Shown here: positions 53,196 to 62,186 of the stretch, one piece after another
Position numbering within the stretch: position 1 is the first letter of the stretch
How the letters are laid out: each line of letters begins with the position of its first letter
Origin: Pseudomonas chlororaphis
Lineage (GTDB): Bacteria > Pseudomonadota > Gammaproteobacteria > Pseudomonadales > Pseudomonadaceae
NCBI GenBank assembly: GCA_001023535.1
Contig: CP011020.1
Location: 4,415,734 to 4,479,733, forward strand
Length of the DNA: 64,000 bases
Direction: 5' to 3'
Notes under the pieces: generated by a model
Databases searched by the model: none
Told to the model about the DNA's origin: nothing
Seen by the model: the letters and a program-made list of their open reading frames with translations, nothing else
Program-made: the position numbers and the translations under genes

Positions 53196-54167
53196 ATGAA
53201 AAAAACCGTACTTGCCTTCAGCCGTATCACGCCCCAAGTGGTCGAGCGCCTGCAACAGGACTTCGACGTGATCGTGCCCAACCCGTCGAACGGCGACATC
53301 AATGCCCAGTTCAACGAAGCCCTGCCCCACGCCCACGGCCTGATCGGGGTCGGGCGCAAGTTGGGACGCGAGCAACTGCAAAACGCTGCGAACCTGCAAG
53401 TGGTGTCCAGCATCTCGGTCGGCTTCGACAACTACGACCTGGCCTACTTCAATGAGCGCGGGATCCTGCTGACCAACACCCCCGACGTGCTCACCGAAAG
53501 CACCGCCGACCTGGCCTTCGCCTTGCTGATGAGCAGCGCCCGTCGCGTGGCGGAGCTGGATGCCTGGACCAAGGCCGGGCAGTGGCAAGCCACGGTGGGG
53601 CCACAATTGTTTGGCACCGACGTGCACGGCAAGACCCTGGGCATCGTCGGCATGGGCAACATCGGCGCCGCCATCGCCCGCCGTGGCCGGTTCGGGTTCA
53701 ACATGCCGATTCTCTACAGTGGCAACAGCCGCAAGCCCGAGCTGGAAAGCCAGTTGGGCGCACAATTTCGCGAGCTGGATCAGTTGTTGGCCGAAGCGGA
53801 CTTCGTGTGCCTGGTCGTGCCATTGAGCGAGAAGACCCGCCACCTGATCGGGCAGCGCGAGCTGGGCCTGATGAAGTCCAGTGCCATCCTGGTCAACATT
53901 TCCCGCGGCCCGGTGGTGGATGAGCCGGCGCTGATCGAGGCCTTGCAGAGCAACCGCATCCGCGGCGCCGGCCTGGACGTGTACGAAAAAGAACCGCTGG
54001 CTGAATCGCCGTTGTTCCAGTTGAAGAATGCCGTCACCCTGCCCCACATCGGCTCGGCCACCTTCGAGACCCGTGCCGCCATGGCCGACCTGGCTGTGGA
54101 TAACTTGCGCAGTGCCTTGATGGGCGAGCGACCGCAGAACCTGGTCAACCCACAAGTCTGGAAATAA
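53196..54167 (+). CDS. ghrB: 2-hydroxyacid dehydrogenase, GhrB-like (glyoxylate/hydroxypyruvate or 2-ketogluconate reductase)
   Basis: 323 residues. D-isomer-specific family: NAD(P) Rossmann GKTLGIVGMGNIGAAIARRG (about 147-166), catalytic Arg in NISRGPVVDE, Glu in YEKEPL, and His in LPHIGSATFETR. Usual length. The context gives no substrate clue. The family also contains 2-ketogluconate reductases, important in pseudomonad glucose metabolism. Confidence 0.85.
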   Translation: MKKTVLAFSRITPQVVERLQQDFDVIVPNPSNGDINAQFNEALPHAHGLIGVGRKLGREQLQNAANLQVVSSISVGFDNYDLAYFNERGILLTNTPDVLTESTADLAFALLMSSARRVAELDAWTKAGQWQATVGPQLFGTDVHGKTLGIVGMGNIGAAIARRGRFGFNMPILYSGNSRKPELESQLGAQFRELDQLLAEADFVCLVVPLSEKTRHLIGQRELGLMKSSAILVNISRGPVVDEPALIEALQSNRIRGAGLDVYEKEPLAESPLFQLKNAVTLPHIGSATFETRAAMADLAVDNLRSALMGERPQNLVNPQVWK

Positions 54168-54202
54168 GCCACCCGGCAGATCGGCTGCCAAGGGACGCAA
54201 AC

Positions 54203-54230
54203 CGTGGCGAGGGAGCTTGCTCCCTCGCCA
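54203..54230. repeat. Single REP palindrome (GTGGCGAGGGAGC type)
   Basis: Perfect palindrome GTGGCGAGGGAGCTTGCTCC plus CTCGCCAC, between ghrB and the convergent EamA gene. Confidence 0.85.
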
Positions 54231-54255
54231 CAGGTTTATCTCTGGACGTTATAGG

Positions 54256-55158
54256 TCAGCGTGCGCCCAAGGCGACATTCGGCGCCACTGGCCGAGGCTT
54301 GCGAAACACCAGCACGTTCCCCAGCATCACCAATACCAGCCCAACCAATGCCGGCGCCGTCCACTGGTAGCCTTCGGCAACTGCCGAGACATTCAACGCC
54401 ACCACCGGGAACAGCACCGTGCAATACGCCGCCCGCTCCGGCCCCATGCGTCCGACCAAAGTCAGGTAGGCAGTAAAGCCGATCACCGAGCCCGGAATCA
54501 CCAGATACAACAGCGAACCGATGTAGCGCGAGTTCCACTCCATGTCGAAGGCAATGCCCTTGAAGGCACACCAGGCCGCCAGCATCATCGCGCCATAGGC
54601 CATGCCCCAGGCGTTGGTGGTCAAGGGCTTGAGACCGGCCTTCTGTTGCAGGCTCGAGAGCATGTTGCCCGCCGAGAAACACAAGGTGCCCAGCAGCGCC
54701 AATGCCAACCCGAGCAGCGTTTGCGGGCTGGCGTGGTGGCCGGCCAACTCCGGCCAGAACAGCAACGCCAACCCCGACAACCCCAGCGCGCCCCCCAACA
54801 GCACGTTTCGGGCAATCCGCTGACCGAAGAACACCCGGGCATTGAGGGCGTTCCAGAGCGTGGCGGTGGAAAACACCACGGCGACCAAGCCACTGGGGAT
54901 CCACTGGCTGGCGGTGAGAAAGCACATGAAGTTGATGCAAAACAGGCACAGGCCCTGGGCCACGCAAATCAGGTGACCGCGCCGGTTCATCACTTGCAGC
55001 CGCCGGCTGAGCAGCAGCAGCGCGAACAGGATCAACGCGGCGAGACCGAAGCGGTAGACAATCGACACCGGGATGGCAACGACGCCCAGTTGCAGTTTCA
55101 GCGCGATCCAGGTCGTGCCCCAGATGAGCACGGTGAGCAGGTACAACGAGAGGTTCAT
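54256..55158 (-). CDS. EamA-family (DMT) transporter
   Basis: 300 residues from the ATG at 55158 (MNLSLYLLTVLIWGTTWIAL); ten membrane segments in two EamA repeats, each starting near a Gly/Trp-rich helix. The frame extends six codons upstream. Likely an exporter of amino acids or metabolites; substrate unknown. Divergent from an AraC regulator with a 139-bp gap, so probably controlled by it. Confidence 0.88.
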   Translation of the reverse strand: MNLSLYLLTVLIWGTTWIALKLQLGVVAIPVSIVYRFGLAALILFALLLLSRRLQVMNRRGHLICVAQGLCLFCINFMCFLTASQWIPSGLVAVVFSTATLWNALNARVFFGQRIARNVLLGGALGLSGLALLFWPELAGHHASPQTLLGLALALLGTLCFSAGNMLSSLQQKAGLKPLTTNAWGMAYGAMMLAAWCAFKGIAFDMEWNSRYIGSLLYLVIPGSVIGFTAYLTLVGRMGPERAAYCTVLFPVVALNVSAVAEGYQWTAPALVGLVLVMLGNVLVFRKPRPVAPNVALGAR

Positions 55159-55297
55159 GGCGACAACTCCTGGCAATGACCTCCAGTATCACGACGCCAT
55201 CCAACCGGCACTTGCATAAACTTGCGGTTTTGTCGGCGACCAGGCTGGCAGGCGCCAGCCGACAGAGTAGGATGCAAGGCGTTGGAGAGAACCGATC

Positions 55298-56176
55298 ATG
55301 CCCACACTGCAAACCCTGCAAGTTTTCCAAGCCCTCGCCAGTTCGCCCAATGCTCGCCTGGAGCACAGTGCCGAGCTTGGCGACGGCATGGCAGCCGCCC
55401 TGTGGAGCAATCATCATGACGCCCGGGACTATGAGGCTCCGACCCACCACACGCTGTCGTGCTACATCGCGGGTGGCACCGGCACGTTTCGCCGCGAGCG
55501 GCCTGCCACCACCGGCGGCCCCGGCAAACTCTGCATCCTGCCGGCCGGGCATGAGTCAGCCTGGGTCATCAACGGCGATATTCGCCTTGCCCACTTGTAC
55601 TTCAGCCCGGAACAATTCGCCCTCGGGTGCGTCACGCTGCTGGACCGCGAGCCCCGCCAGGTGCAACTGCACGAGGCGACATTTCTCGACGACCCGCAGC
55701 AGGCCAGGCGTTTTCGCCAGTTGATCGCCTTGAACTGGGACGAGCCCGGCGAACGGCTGCTGACGTCTAGCCTGGCCCACGACCTGCTCGACCACCTGCT
55801 GCTCAGCCAGGTCGGCCAGCGCCAGGGGCTGCGCCTCAAGGGTGGCCTGGCCGCGCACCAGCGGCGCTTGCTGGTGGAGTACATCGACAGCCACCTGGCC
55901 GACGCCATTAGCCTCGGTCAGTTGGCGGCGCTGTGTGCACTGTCGCACTACCACTTCGCGCGGATGTTTCGCGAAAGCTTCGAGCTCCCCCCTCACCAAT
56001 ACCTGCTGGCAAGGCGCCTGGCACGGGCACGGCAGCTGTTGCGCAGTACCTCGCAACCGCTGGGCGACGTGGCATTGGCCTGTGGATTTGCCAGCGCCAG
56101 CCACTTCACCAACCGTTTCCGCCAGGCGCTGGGCGCAACGCCGGGAGAGTATCGGCAGGCGTTCCTGGCCAGGTAA
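55298..56176 (+). CDS. AraC-family transcriptional regulator
   Basis: 292 residues: N-terminal cupin-like ligand domain (about 15-160) and C-terminal double helix-turn-helix (about 190-290; LGQLAALCALSHYHFARMFRESF and LGDVALACGFASASHFTNRFRQALG). Divergent from the EamA transporter. Followed by a terminator at 56191. Confidence 0.9.
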   Translation: MPTLQTLQVFQALASSPNARLEHSAELGDGMAAALWSNHHDARDYEAPTHHTLSCYIAGGTGTFRRERPATTGGPGKLCILPAGHESAWVINGDIRLAHLYFSPEQFALGCVTLLDREPRQVQLHEATFLDDPQQARRFRQLIALNWDEPGERLLTSSLAHDLLDHLLLSQVGQRQGLRLKGGLAAHQRRLLVEYIDSHLADAISLGQLAALCALSHYHFARMFRESFELPPHQYLLARRLARARQLLRSTSQPLGDVALACGFASASHFTNRFRQALGATPGEYRQAFLAR

Positions 56177-56190
56177 TAGTGACACTGAAA

Positions 56191-56222
56191 TGAAAAGGGC
56201 CTGCAATGCAGGCCCTTTTTTC
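56191..56222. terminator. Bidirectional terminator
   Basis: AAAAGGGCCTGCA-ATGCAGGCCCTTTTTT; serves the AraC gene and, on the minus strand, the HPF-like gene. Closely similar to the terminator at 30361-30393. Confidence 0.85.
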
Positions 56223-56253
56223 CGTTTCCGATGGGTTTGAATTGAACCGGGTA

Positions 56254-56664
56254 TCAGCCGTGAAGCGCAGCCCGTTCGTTCTCCAGGAATTCTTCTTCCA
56301 GCAGCGCATCGGCCAATGCGACCGATTCGGTCGGCGCCGCACCGGCTGCGCGCTTGCCGCGCAATTTGCCGAACAGGTGCTCCAGGGCATGCTCAAGCTT
56401 GGCCGCCGCGCCTTCGATCGCCAGCTCCAGCGAATCGGCCTTGTGCGTCACGGAAACCGGCTGATGGCCTTTTGGCCGTGCCTCAAGCTGGCAACGCAGG
56501 TCATGGGGACCCGGCTTGTCGCCGTTCTCGTCCCGCAAATGAACTTCAACCCGTGTCAGATCTTCTTCATAACGTTCGAGCGTGCTTTCGATGGTAGTAC
56601 GTACCCACTCCTCCAGTCGGATGCTGCTTTGAATATGGTTATCGCTGTTGACTTGGATTTGCAT
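56254..56664 (-). CDS. HPF/RaiA-family ribosome-associated protein
   Basis: 136 residues with the HPF/RaiA fold (DLTRVEVHLRDENGDKP, then CQLEARPKGHQPVSVTHKADSLELAIEGAAAKLEHALE) and an acidic C-terminal tail. The basic pattern needed for ribosome binding is less dense than in typical HPF; a distinct paralogue is likely. Preceded by a long spacer. Confidence 0.8.
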   Translation of the reverse strand: MQIQVNSDNHIQSSIRLEEWVRTTIESTLERYEEDLTRVEVHLRDENGDKPGPHDLRCQLEARPKGHQPVSVTHKADSLELAIEGAAAKLEHALEHLFGKLRGKRAAGAAPTESVALADALLEEEFLENERAALHG

Positions 56665-57159
56665 AGTTCATCCCTTATTTCAGCTAGCTCGCCGGGGGCC
56701 ATCGACGTGGGTGCAACGGCCCCTTGAGTACAGAGTCGGGCTGGCGGAGGAACAATTCAACCCCTGAAAAAAGAAAAATATCCATTTGCAAATAAAGCCG
56801 GACAACGGGCGAAAGCGCTGTTAATGTCGGGAGTTTCCTCGCTACGCCATCCTTCAGAAAACCATCCTCGCTGCACCGTCGACGCACATGGCGCCCTGAA
56901 ACGGGCAAGCGTTGTCGCCTCATTTCCGTCCATTGCAGCCCGATGCCCCGCGAACATTGTCCGACGATTTTTCCGGCATGCCCCTTGCTAACCCATGAGA
57001 GAGCCGCCACCGGTCGAGACCCTTTTCGGGTTGTCAGCCGTGCGGCCCCTGGAAACACCCGATGAACACGATCATGGAATGGCCGATGGTCCGGTGTTGC
57101 GAACTAATCCCGATCAAGGCCGGTCAACAACTGCACGTTCAATCAGGCGGTGACGCATC
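56665..57159. other. Intergenic region upstream of the HPF-like gene and DUF3509
   Basis: No supported gene. A 44-codon frame beginning at 57062 overlaps the DUF3509 start and lacks a ribosome site. The AT-rich stretch 56760-56790 may contain promoter elements; nothing definite. Confidence 0.5.
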
Positions 57160-57477
57160 ATGGACAACCCTTTTCAGATCATTACCGACGCTTTTGCGCC
57201 GCACTATCAAATCAACCTGAGCATCCAGGGCCTGGACGGCAGCATCATGCTGACCCTGTCCAAAAGCGGGCGGATCGTCGCCAAGCGCATGATCAGCGCC
57301 CAGCAGCGCAACGACCCGGAACGCCTGCGGCGCCTGGTGCAGAGCATTCAGTTCGGCATTGCCATCGAACAGGGCCACAGCGCCGTGGCCATCCTCGAAG
57401 CCATGACCGGCGGGGACAACATCAAGCTGCCCCCACCGCACGCGCAAGGCGCGACATCTTCTGCGGCCGGTCTCTAG
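57160..57477 (+). CDS. DUF3509 family protein
   Basis: 105 residues, a small Pseudomonas family of unknown function recognised by its N-terminus (MDNPFQIITDAFAPHYQINL) and KRMISAQQRNDPERL. No membrane segment or signal. Its stop (TAG, 57475-57477) overlaps the stop of the convergent PsiE-like gene: the four bases CTAG at 57474-57477 serve both. Confidence 0.82.
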   Translation: MDNPFQIITDAFAPHYQINLSIQGLDGSIMLTLSKSGRIVAKRMISAQQRNDPERLRRLVQSIQFGIAIEQGHSAVAILEAMTGGDNIKLPPPHAQGATSSAAGL

Positions 57478-57974
57478 ATCTCGCCTTTTTCCACCTCGGC
57501 ATGCTCACTGGAACCCGCACCCACCTTGCGGTGCGGGTTTTCGATCTTCACCGAAGGAAACTGCGACGAGGCGTAGCGCACCACCAGGATCGCGAACGCC
57601 AGCAGCAGGATGCCGCCGCACAGGTAGATGATGCCCAGGTCCGGCGGGCTGTGGTGGGACACGTTGGAGATCAACAGACGCGTCAGCGCTGTGATGGCCA
57701 CGTAGATCAGGAAGCGCACCGGCATGTGGTTGGTCTTGAAATAAATCCCGACCATCGCCCCCAACTCCAGGTAGATGAACAACAGCAGGATGTCATCGAT
57801 CTTGATGTGCCCCGCCTCGATCATCTGCAGGAACTCCATCACCGCCGCCCACGCAGTCACCGCACCGATGGCGAATAACGCCAGGTAGTGGAAGGTCTCG
57901 ACGAACAGGTTTCCCAACGATTCGGCCAGTTGGTGCACGTTCTGGCGCAGGTTCTCGGCCCAGTTGATTTTCAC
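57474..57974 (-). CDS. psiE: PsiE-like phosphate-starvation-inducible membrane protein
   Basis: 166 residues from a GTG (57974) with AAGGAAAC about 8 nt upstream. Four membrane segments (about 22-45, 58-77, 86-106, 112-132), cytoplasmic Lys/Glu-rich tail. PsiE-family proteins are induced by phosphate starvation in E. coli; no Pho box was identified here. The function remains unknown. Confidence 0.82.
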   Translation of the reverse strand: MKINWAENLRQNVHQLAESLGNLFVETFHYLALFAIGAVTAWAAVMEFLQMIEAGHIKIDDILLLFIYLELGAMVGIYFKTNHMPVRFLIYVAITALTRLLISNVSHHSPPDLGIIYLCGGILLLAFAILVVRYASSQFPSVKIENPHRKVGAGSSEHAEVEKGEI

Positions 57975-58195
57975 GATGTAGTTTCCTTAGGTCGACTCGA
58001 CCGGATGATGCGGGTTGGACGTGACGGTTTCTGCATGCAGAAAGAAGGCCAGCGGCTGGGGATGAGATGGCGATAAGCTGGCATCCGACACGTCTGACGC
58101 GCAAATCAGCTTCATGGCCTTGGACGACAAACGCCGAAATCGGTCTACATTAAAAAGCCACTACCCAAAGTGAAGGGATTCGCTTATCCTTCGAC
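57975..58195. other. Intergenic region between psiE-like and yebG
   Basis: No supported gene. It holds the upstream side of the divergent psiE-like/yebG gap; the open frame on the minus strand (58150-58389) lacks coding signs. Confidence 0.4.
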
Positions 58196-58211
58196 CTGTA
58201 CATAAATACAG
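58196..58211 (+). promoter_or_regulatory. LexA (SOS) box
   Basis: CTGTACATAAATACAG fits CTG-N10-CAG exactly. It lies 214 bp before the yebG ATG, implying SOS induction with a long leader. Confidence 0.8.
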
Positions 58212-58424
58212 TAGTCGCACTTTTCAATTCGTCTAGATGGGCCGAAGAAGCGGCTCGGGTTGGCCAACACTTTCGCAAGGCTGTGCCTGGGCTTCTTCTC
58301 CAGCATCGCCCAGCTGGCCCTGAGGAACGATCAGGGAATGAATTTTGTATCACTGACTGACCCGCATGCAGCGCTGAGCGCATGTTCACTCAATTCGCAC
58401 CGCACACTATGACGAGGCCAAAAA
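58212..58424 (+). other. Long leader between LexA box and yebG
   Basis: About 210 bp with no convincing coding sequence. Encodes only a 28-codon frame (from 58237) that lacks a ribosome site. Confidence 0.4.
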
Positions 58425-58691
58425 ATGGCTGTTGAAACCCTTTACCGCAGTACGCGCGATTTGGAGACTACCTTCGTGGACCGAAAACTCGCCGATGCAC
58501 ACGACCAGATGCTTGAGCTGGCAGAGCTCCTCACGGACGTGCTGATGAAGAACGTTCCCGGTCTCTCAGAGAAGCACGCCGAAGATGCAAGCATCTACAT
58601 GGCGAAAAATCGCGCTATCTTTGCAGCGGCCTTCAAAAATAATGCAACGGCGCTGACTGAACTCTCTGCCCCAGCAGGTTCTGAAGACTAG
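58425..58691 (+). CDS. yebG: YebG-family SOS-induced protein
   Basis: 88 residues; MAVETLYRSTRDLETTFVDR then ADAHDQMLELAELLTDVL matches the YebG pattern (MAVE...DAYDKMLDTADLL in E. coli, from memory). YebG is LexA-regulated but its role is unresolved. GAGG lies 9 nt before the ATG; a perfect LexA box is upstream. Confidence 0.82.
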   Translation: MAVETLYRSTRDLETTFVDRKLADAHDQMLELAELLTDVLMKNVPGLSEKHAEDASIYMAKNRAIFAAAFKNNATALTELSAPAGSED

Positions 58692-58723
58692 GTTCCGCCA
58701 GCCTAGGGCAGATCATCCTGTGT

Positions 58724-58750
58724 GCTCCTGCTCGAAAAGCGAGCAGGAGC
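58724..58750. terminator. Stem-loop between yebG and the 72-residue gene
   Basis: GCTCCTGCTC-GAAAAGC-GAGCAGGAGC, a perfect 10-bp stem with no T-run on either side. Could be a weak bidirectional terminator. Confidence 0.4.
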
Positions 58751-58770
58751 GCGATGCGACTCTCGCGCAG

Positions 58771-58989
58771 CTACTCCACAATGTATAGCCTGGGTCGCTG
58801 ATGCCCTGAGCGAACCTGTAAACTCACCAAGGTTCGCATTTGCTCACTGAGACGTTCCGTAGAGAGAAGAAGGCTTCTCAAGGCGTCGAGCAAAATTTTT
58901 TGTCCCTGGACATCCAGCTTGTTTCTACTGCTGGCAATTTCTTCGAGCAGATCCATAAGGTCGTTGCACAGTTCATTGACTGGATCCAT
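58771..58989 (-). CDS. 72-residue protein of unknown function, downstream of a chemoreceptor
   Basis: 72 residues from the ATG at 58989 (ribosome site GGAGG 6 nt upstream). Predicted almost wholly helical with heptad-like Leu spacing (MDPVNELCNDLMDLLEEIA; LDALRSLLLSTERLSEQMRTL), ending RPRLYIVE. No known domain recognised. It follows the chemoreceptor by 53 bp on the same strand and may form an operon with it. Confidence 0.65.
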   Translation of the reverse strand: MDPVNELCNDLMDLLEEIASSRNKLDVQGQKILLDALRSLLLSTERLSEQMRTLVSLQVRSGHQRPRLYIVE

Positions 58990-59042
58990 CTCTGCCTCCA
59001 GGCACACTCTTAACAAGTGACTTCACGTCCATTTTCACGTGC

Positions 59043-60674
59043 TTATCCAAAATTAAAGCCATCAAGCCGCTCCTTGAGCTTCGTCGCAATGTGCGCGAGC
59101 TCTTCACTCGCGGCCATCGTCTGATCGGAACGCACTGCCGACAGATTTGAAAGATCACGAATACGAATGATGCTGCGGTCCACGTCCTTGGCCACCAGCG
59201 CCTGCTCCTCACAAGCGGTTGCGATCATGGTATTACGCTCATCGATGCTGCTGACGGTGGTGGTAATGCCTTGCAGCGCCTTGTTCGCTGAAGCCGCTTG
59301 TTCGCGAGTCTGTGCGGCCTGTACAGCGCTGTCATTCAGGGCGCTTACCGTTTCCTGAGTGCCGTTTTGGATATGACTGATCATACGTTCAATATCCATG
59401 GTTGAAGTGCTCGTACGGTGCGCCAGGGAACGAACCTCATCGGCAACCACGGCAAATCCCCGACCGGCCTCGCCCGCCCGCGCTGCCTCGATCGCCGCAT
59501 TGAGCGCCAGCAAATTAGTCTGTTCGGCAACCGATCGGATCACTTCAAGTACCTTGCTGATCTCTACGGTATTGGACGCCAAAATATCTGCACGCTGTGA
59601 GGCATCGTTAACGCTGCCGTCCAAGCGCGCGATCGCGTTGAGCGTCGAATCAAGCTCCCGTTGACCATCGCGAGCCAAGTGCAAGGAAGCGCGCGACTCA
59701 TCGGAAGTACTAATGGCATTGTGCGCGACTTCATCAACGGCCTGACTCATTTCAGTAATTGCAGTGGCGGCTTGTTCCAGCTCGCTGTTTTGCGCCTGGA
59801 GGTCGTTGTTGCTGCTACCGACCAAGACGCTTAACTCTTCTGCCGCGTTGGAAAGCTGGCCTGCCGCTTGATAAACGTCGATCAAGGTATCGCTCAAGTT
59901 TTTCCGCATGATCATAACGGCCCGCAGCAACAGCGCCGCTTCGTCGTTCCCACTGGCGTCCTGCGCGGGTTCACGCAGATCGCCTCGGGCAATGGCGTTG
60001 GCACATTCCAACGCCTGTGCAATAGGCCTGGAAATGCTAACGGTCAGCCTATGCGCAAGAAATATTGCACCTAGCGCCACCAACATAATCGCGGTCAGTG
60101 TCACTCGTATTGACGTCTCATAGGCGTTTTGTCCGGCTGCGCTAGCCGATTGTTGTGCTTGATCATTAAGCTTCTCCAGCTCACCTAGCACCTTGACCAT
60201 GTTTTGAGCGATGCTGGACATCTCCCCTTCGACCAAGGCAGTGGCTTCGCCCGTCGAGCCACGCTTGATGAGATCGTGGACATGGAGCGCCGAAGTACGA
60301 TAACTCTCGAAGAGCTTGCCTATTGTGGTGAACAGGCCTCGCTCCTGATCCGTACTGATGATGGGAAGATAAGCCGCCTGAGCCACTTCAAATTCGCGGA
60401 TATCAGCAACAAGCAAATTGTAGTTATTGGCAAGTTTCAAATCATCGGTGGACACCAGCAGACGAAATACACTGAATCGAGTCTTGCTAAAGGCCAAGAT
60501 TATATCGTCTCCCAAGGCAATCCCTGGGAGAGCGTCCTGCTCAACCACCAGGCTCGCCTGCCTTATTTCCCTAGCCTTATACGTAGCGAAGGCGCTTACG
60601 CCTATTAAAGCGGCAATCACCAAAACGAAACAAAATCGGATCCGTGCCGCAAACTTCAGGCGTCTTAGCTGCAT
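59043..60674 (-). CDS. Methyl-accepting chemotaxis protein with 4HB sensor
   Basis: 543 residues. N-terminal membrane helix (about 10-30), periplasmic four-helix-bundle-type sensor domain (about 32-190), second membrane helix (about 192-212), HAMP (about 213-265, [16 protein letters not shown]), and the coiled-coil signalling domain with hairpin tip [32 protein letters not shown]. It ends GFNFG without the C-terminal CheR-binding pentapeptide. Ligand unknown. GC is lower than in the core genes. Confidence 0.92.
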   Translation of the reverse strand: MQLRRLKFAARIRFCFVLVIAALIGVSAFATYKAREIRQASLVVEQDALPGIALGDDIILAFSKTRFSVFRLLVSTDDLKLANNYNLLVADIREFEVAQAAYLPIISTDQERGLFTTIGKLFESYRTSALHVHDLIKRGSTGEATALVEGEMSSIAQNMVKVLGELEKLNDQAQQSASAAGQNAYETSIRVTLTAIMLVALGAIFLAHRLTVSISRPIAQALECANAIARGDLREPAQDASGNDEAALLLRAVMIMRKNLSDTLIDVYQAAGQLSNAAEELSVLVGSSNNDLQAQNSELEQAATAITEMSQAVDEVAHNAISTSDESRASLHLARDGQRELDSTLNAIARLDGSVNDASQRADILASNTVEISKVLEVIRSVAEQTNLLALNAAIEAARAGEAGRGFAVVADEVRSLAHRTSTSTMDIERMISHIQNGTQETVSALNDSAVQAAQTREQAASANKALQGITTTVSSIDERNTMIATACEEQALVAKDVDRSIIRIRDLSNLSAVRSDQTMAASEELAHIATKLKERLDGFNFG

Positions 60675-60835
60675 TGACTTACTCGTCCTATCGAAGAAAT
60701 ATCGACTTCGAATTCTCTCCTTAATCCCGGAAAATTAAGATAGCGTTGCGCGCTCGGGGTAACTGAAACCCGCCTGAGGATAAGCGTTAAAAACAGATCA
60801 CTTCGAACCGTGCCGAGACACCTACTCGCAAACGC

Positions 60836-61831
60836 CTACATCTTCTCGCGGGAACGACAAGCGCCTGGCGCCATACCAAACCATCTTTCGCAAGCCTTAT
60901 TCAAAGCGCTGGAATGCCTGAACCCCAAACTGTAAGACACCTGCTTGAGCGTGAGCCTTGTGTTAACCAGCAAGTGATAGCAATGCTGCTTCTTAACCTG
61001 ATCAACCAGTAACTGAAAGCTTTTATTCTCTTTTTCCAAGGCTCTGATCAACTGATGGGTCGACATGCCCAAGGTGAGCACAATATCGCCCATGGCCAGG
61101 GATCTGGCTTGAACCAGGTGCTGCAGGATCACTTTCTTCGTCGCTGCTGCAATGTTTTCCGAGCGCATCTCATCCAGGCGGCGTTTAAGGTATTGATCAT
61201 GAATTTGTTGCAGCGATGCGTCGGACGTTGCGATAGCGATATCCATGTCCGACTTTTGAAACACCATGGCATTGGCGGCACAGGAAAATCTCAGATCATG
61301 ACCAAAGATCTGCTCCAACTGGCGAATGTCTCGCGGTCTTTCATAGGCAAACTCTGCCCTTACAGGAGTAATACAAACAGTCGGTACAAGCCAGCGCAAG
61401 AGGCCCAGGGTAATAGCCGCCACGGCATCGATAAACGCCCTGGGCAGCACTTCACCTTGTGCATTACCCGACAAGCCCGCAATCCTGACCGTGGTTTCAT
61501 CACCCTCAAAAAACATACAAAAACCCGTGCCGATGATGGAGTGATGATCAACCATTCGAGCCATCGCTTCGCCGAGGGTCGAGCTAGACATCACCGCATA
61601 CCCTAAAACACCCAAGTGACCAGGGTGGGCACTTTTATAAGCCAGCAGGCCTAAATCCTCATTGCCACTGTGGCGTATGGCGAGTTCGAATAACTGAGAC
61701 AACTCACTCATGGGAAGTTGTTCAACCCCATGAGACAAGACGTAGTTTTCAAGCCTGAGTAAAATTCTTTTGTCGAAGTTTGATATCGAGTTGATGAGCG
61801 CTCTGGCGAACGCTAGAGAAACACTCTGCAA
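60836..61831 (-). CDS. AraC-family regulator (OruR/ArgR-like N-terminal domain)
   Basis: 331 residues. N-terminal ~200-residue ligand-binding domain of the type found in OruR-like regulators (HPGHLGVLGYAVMSSSTLGEAMARMVDHH) and a C-terminal AraC DNA-binding domain (about 235-325; VSYSLGFRHSSALNKACERWFGMAPG). The start appears to be TTG at 61831 with GAGG five nucleotides upstream, since no ATG precedes the conserved part. Base composition is clearly more AT-rich than surrounding core genes. Confidence 0.8.
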   Translation of the reverse strand: MQSVSLAFARALINSISNFDKRILLRLENYVLSHGVEQLPMSELSQLFELAIRHSGNEDLGLLAYKSAHPGHLGVLGYAVMSSSTLGEAMARMVDHHSIIGTGFCMFFEGDETTVRIAGLSGNAQGEVLPRAFIDAVAAITLGLLRWLVPTVCITPVRAEFAYERPRDIRQLEQIFGHDLRFSCAANAMVFQKSDMDIAIATSDASLQQIHDQYLKRRLDEMRSENIAAATKKVILQHLVQARSLAMGDIVLTLGMSTHQLIRALEKENKSFQLLVDQVKKQHCYHLLVNTRLTLKQVSYSLGFRHSSALNKACERWFGMAPGACRSREKM

Positions 61832-62186
61832 ACCTACCTCACACCCTGATGATCAAACTTTCAAATCTTTCACCCTGAGAGGTTTTCTGATCAATTGATC
61901 AAAAAAATACCGACAGGCAAGTGCCAGTCTATAACGTCACCGCCAAATCTGGCTACCCGGAGCCGTTTTCAGCACCCACACTCCCCACAAAAGAACGCCG
62001 ACTGTCCAAAGGGTCAATATTCAAAAGATTGCAACTAACCACCCGCAATAACCGCTCATTTTCACCCTGCACTACTTAATTCAAAGTGCCTCCTCAATGT
62101 TTTGATTAAATGCGTCAGTGCGAATCACCCAGCCCTCAAAACCTGAACAATCCACCCCATCTGCATTCAACATACAAGTGCTGGCC
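61832..62186. other. Intergenic, AT-rich, with a 14-bp palindrome
   Basis: No gene. TGATCAATTGATCA (61888-61901) is a perfect palindrome 57 bp upstream of the AraC start, a candidate operator. The rest is unremarkable. Confidence 0.5.

Noticed and set aside
57062..57220. Short frame overlapping the DUF3509 start
   Set aside because: No ribosome site and overlaps a recognised gene in another frame.
58150..58389. 79-residue minus-strand frame across the LexA box
   Set aside because: Low-complexity, no start signal, and overlaps a clear regulatory site.
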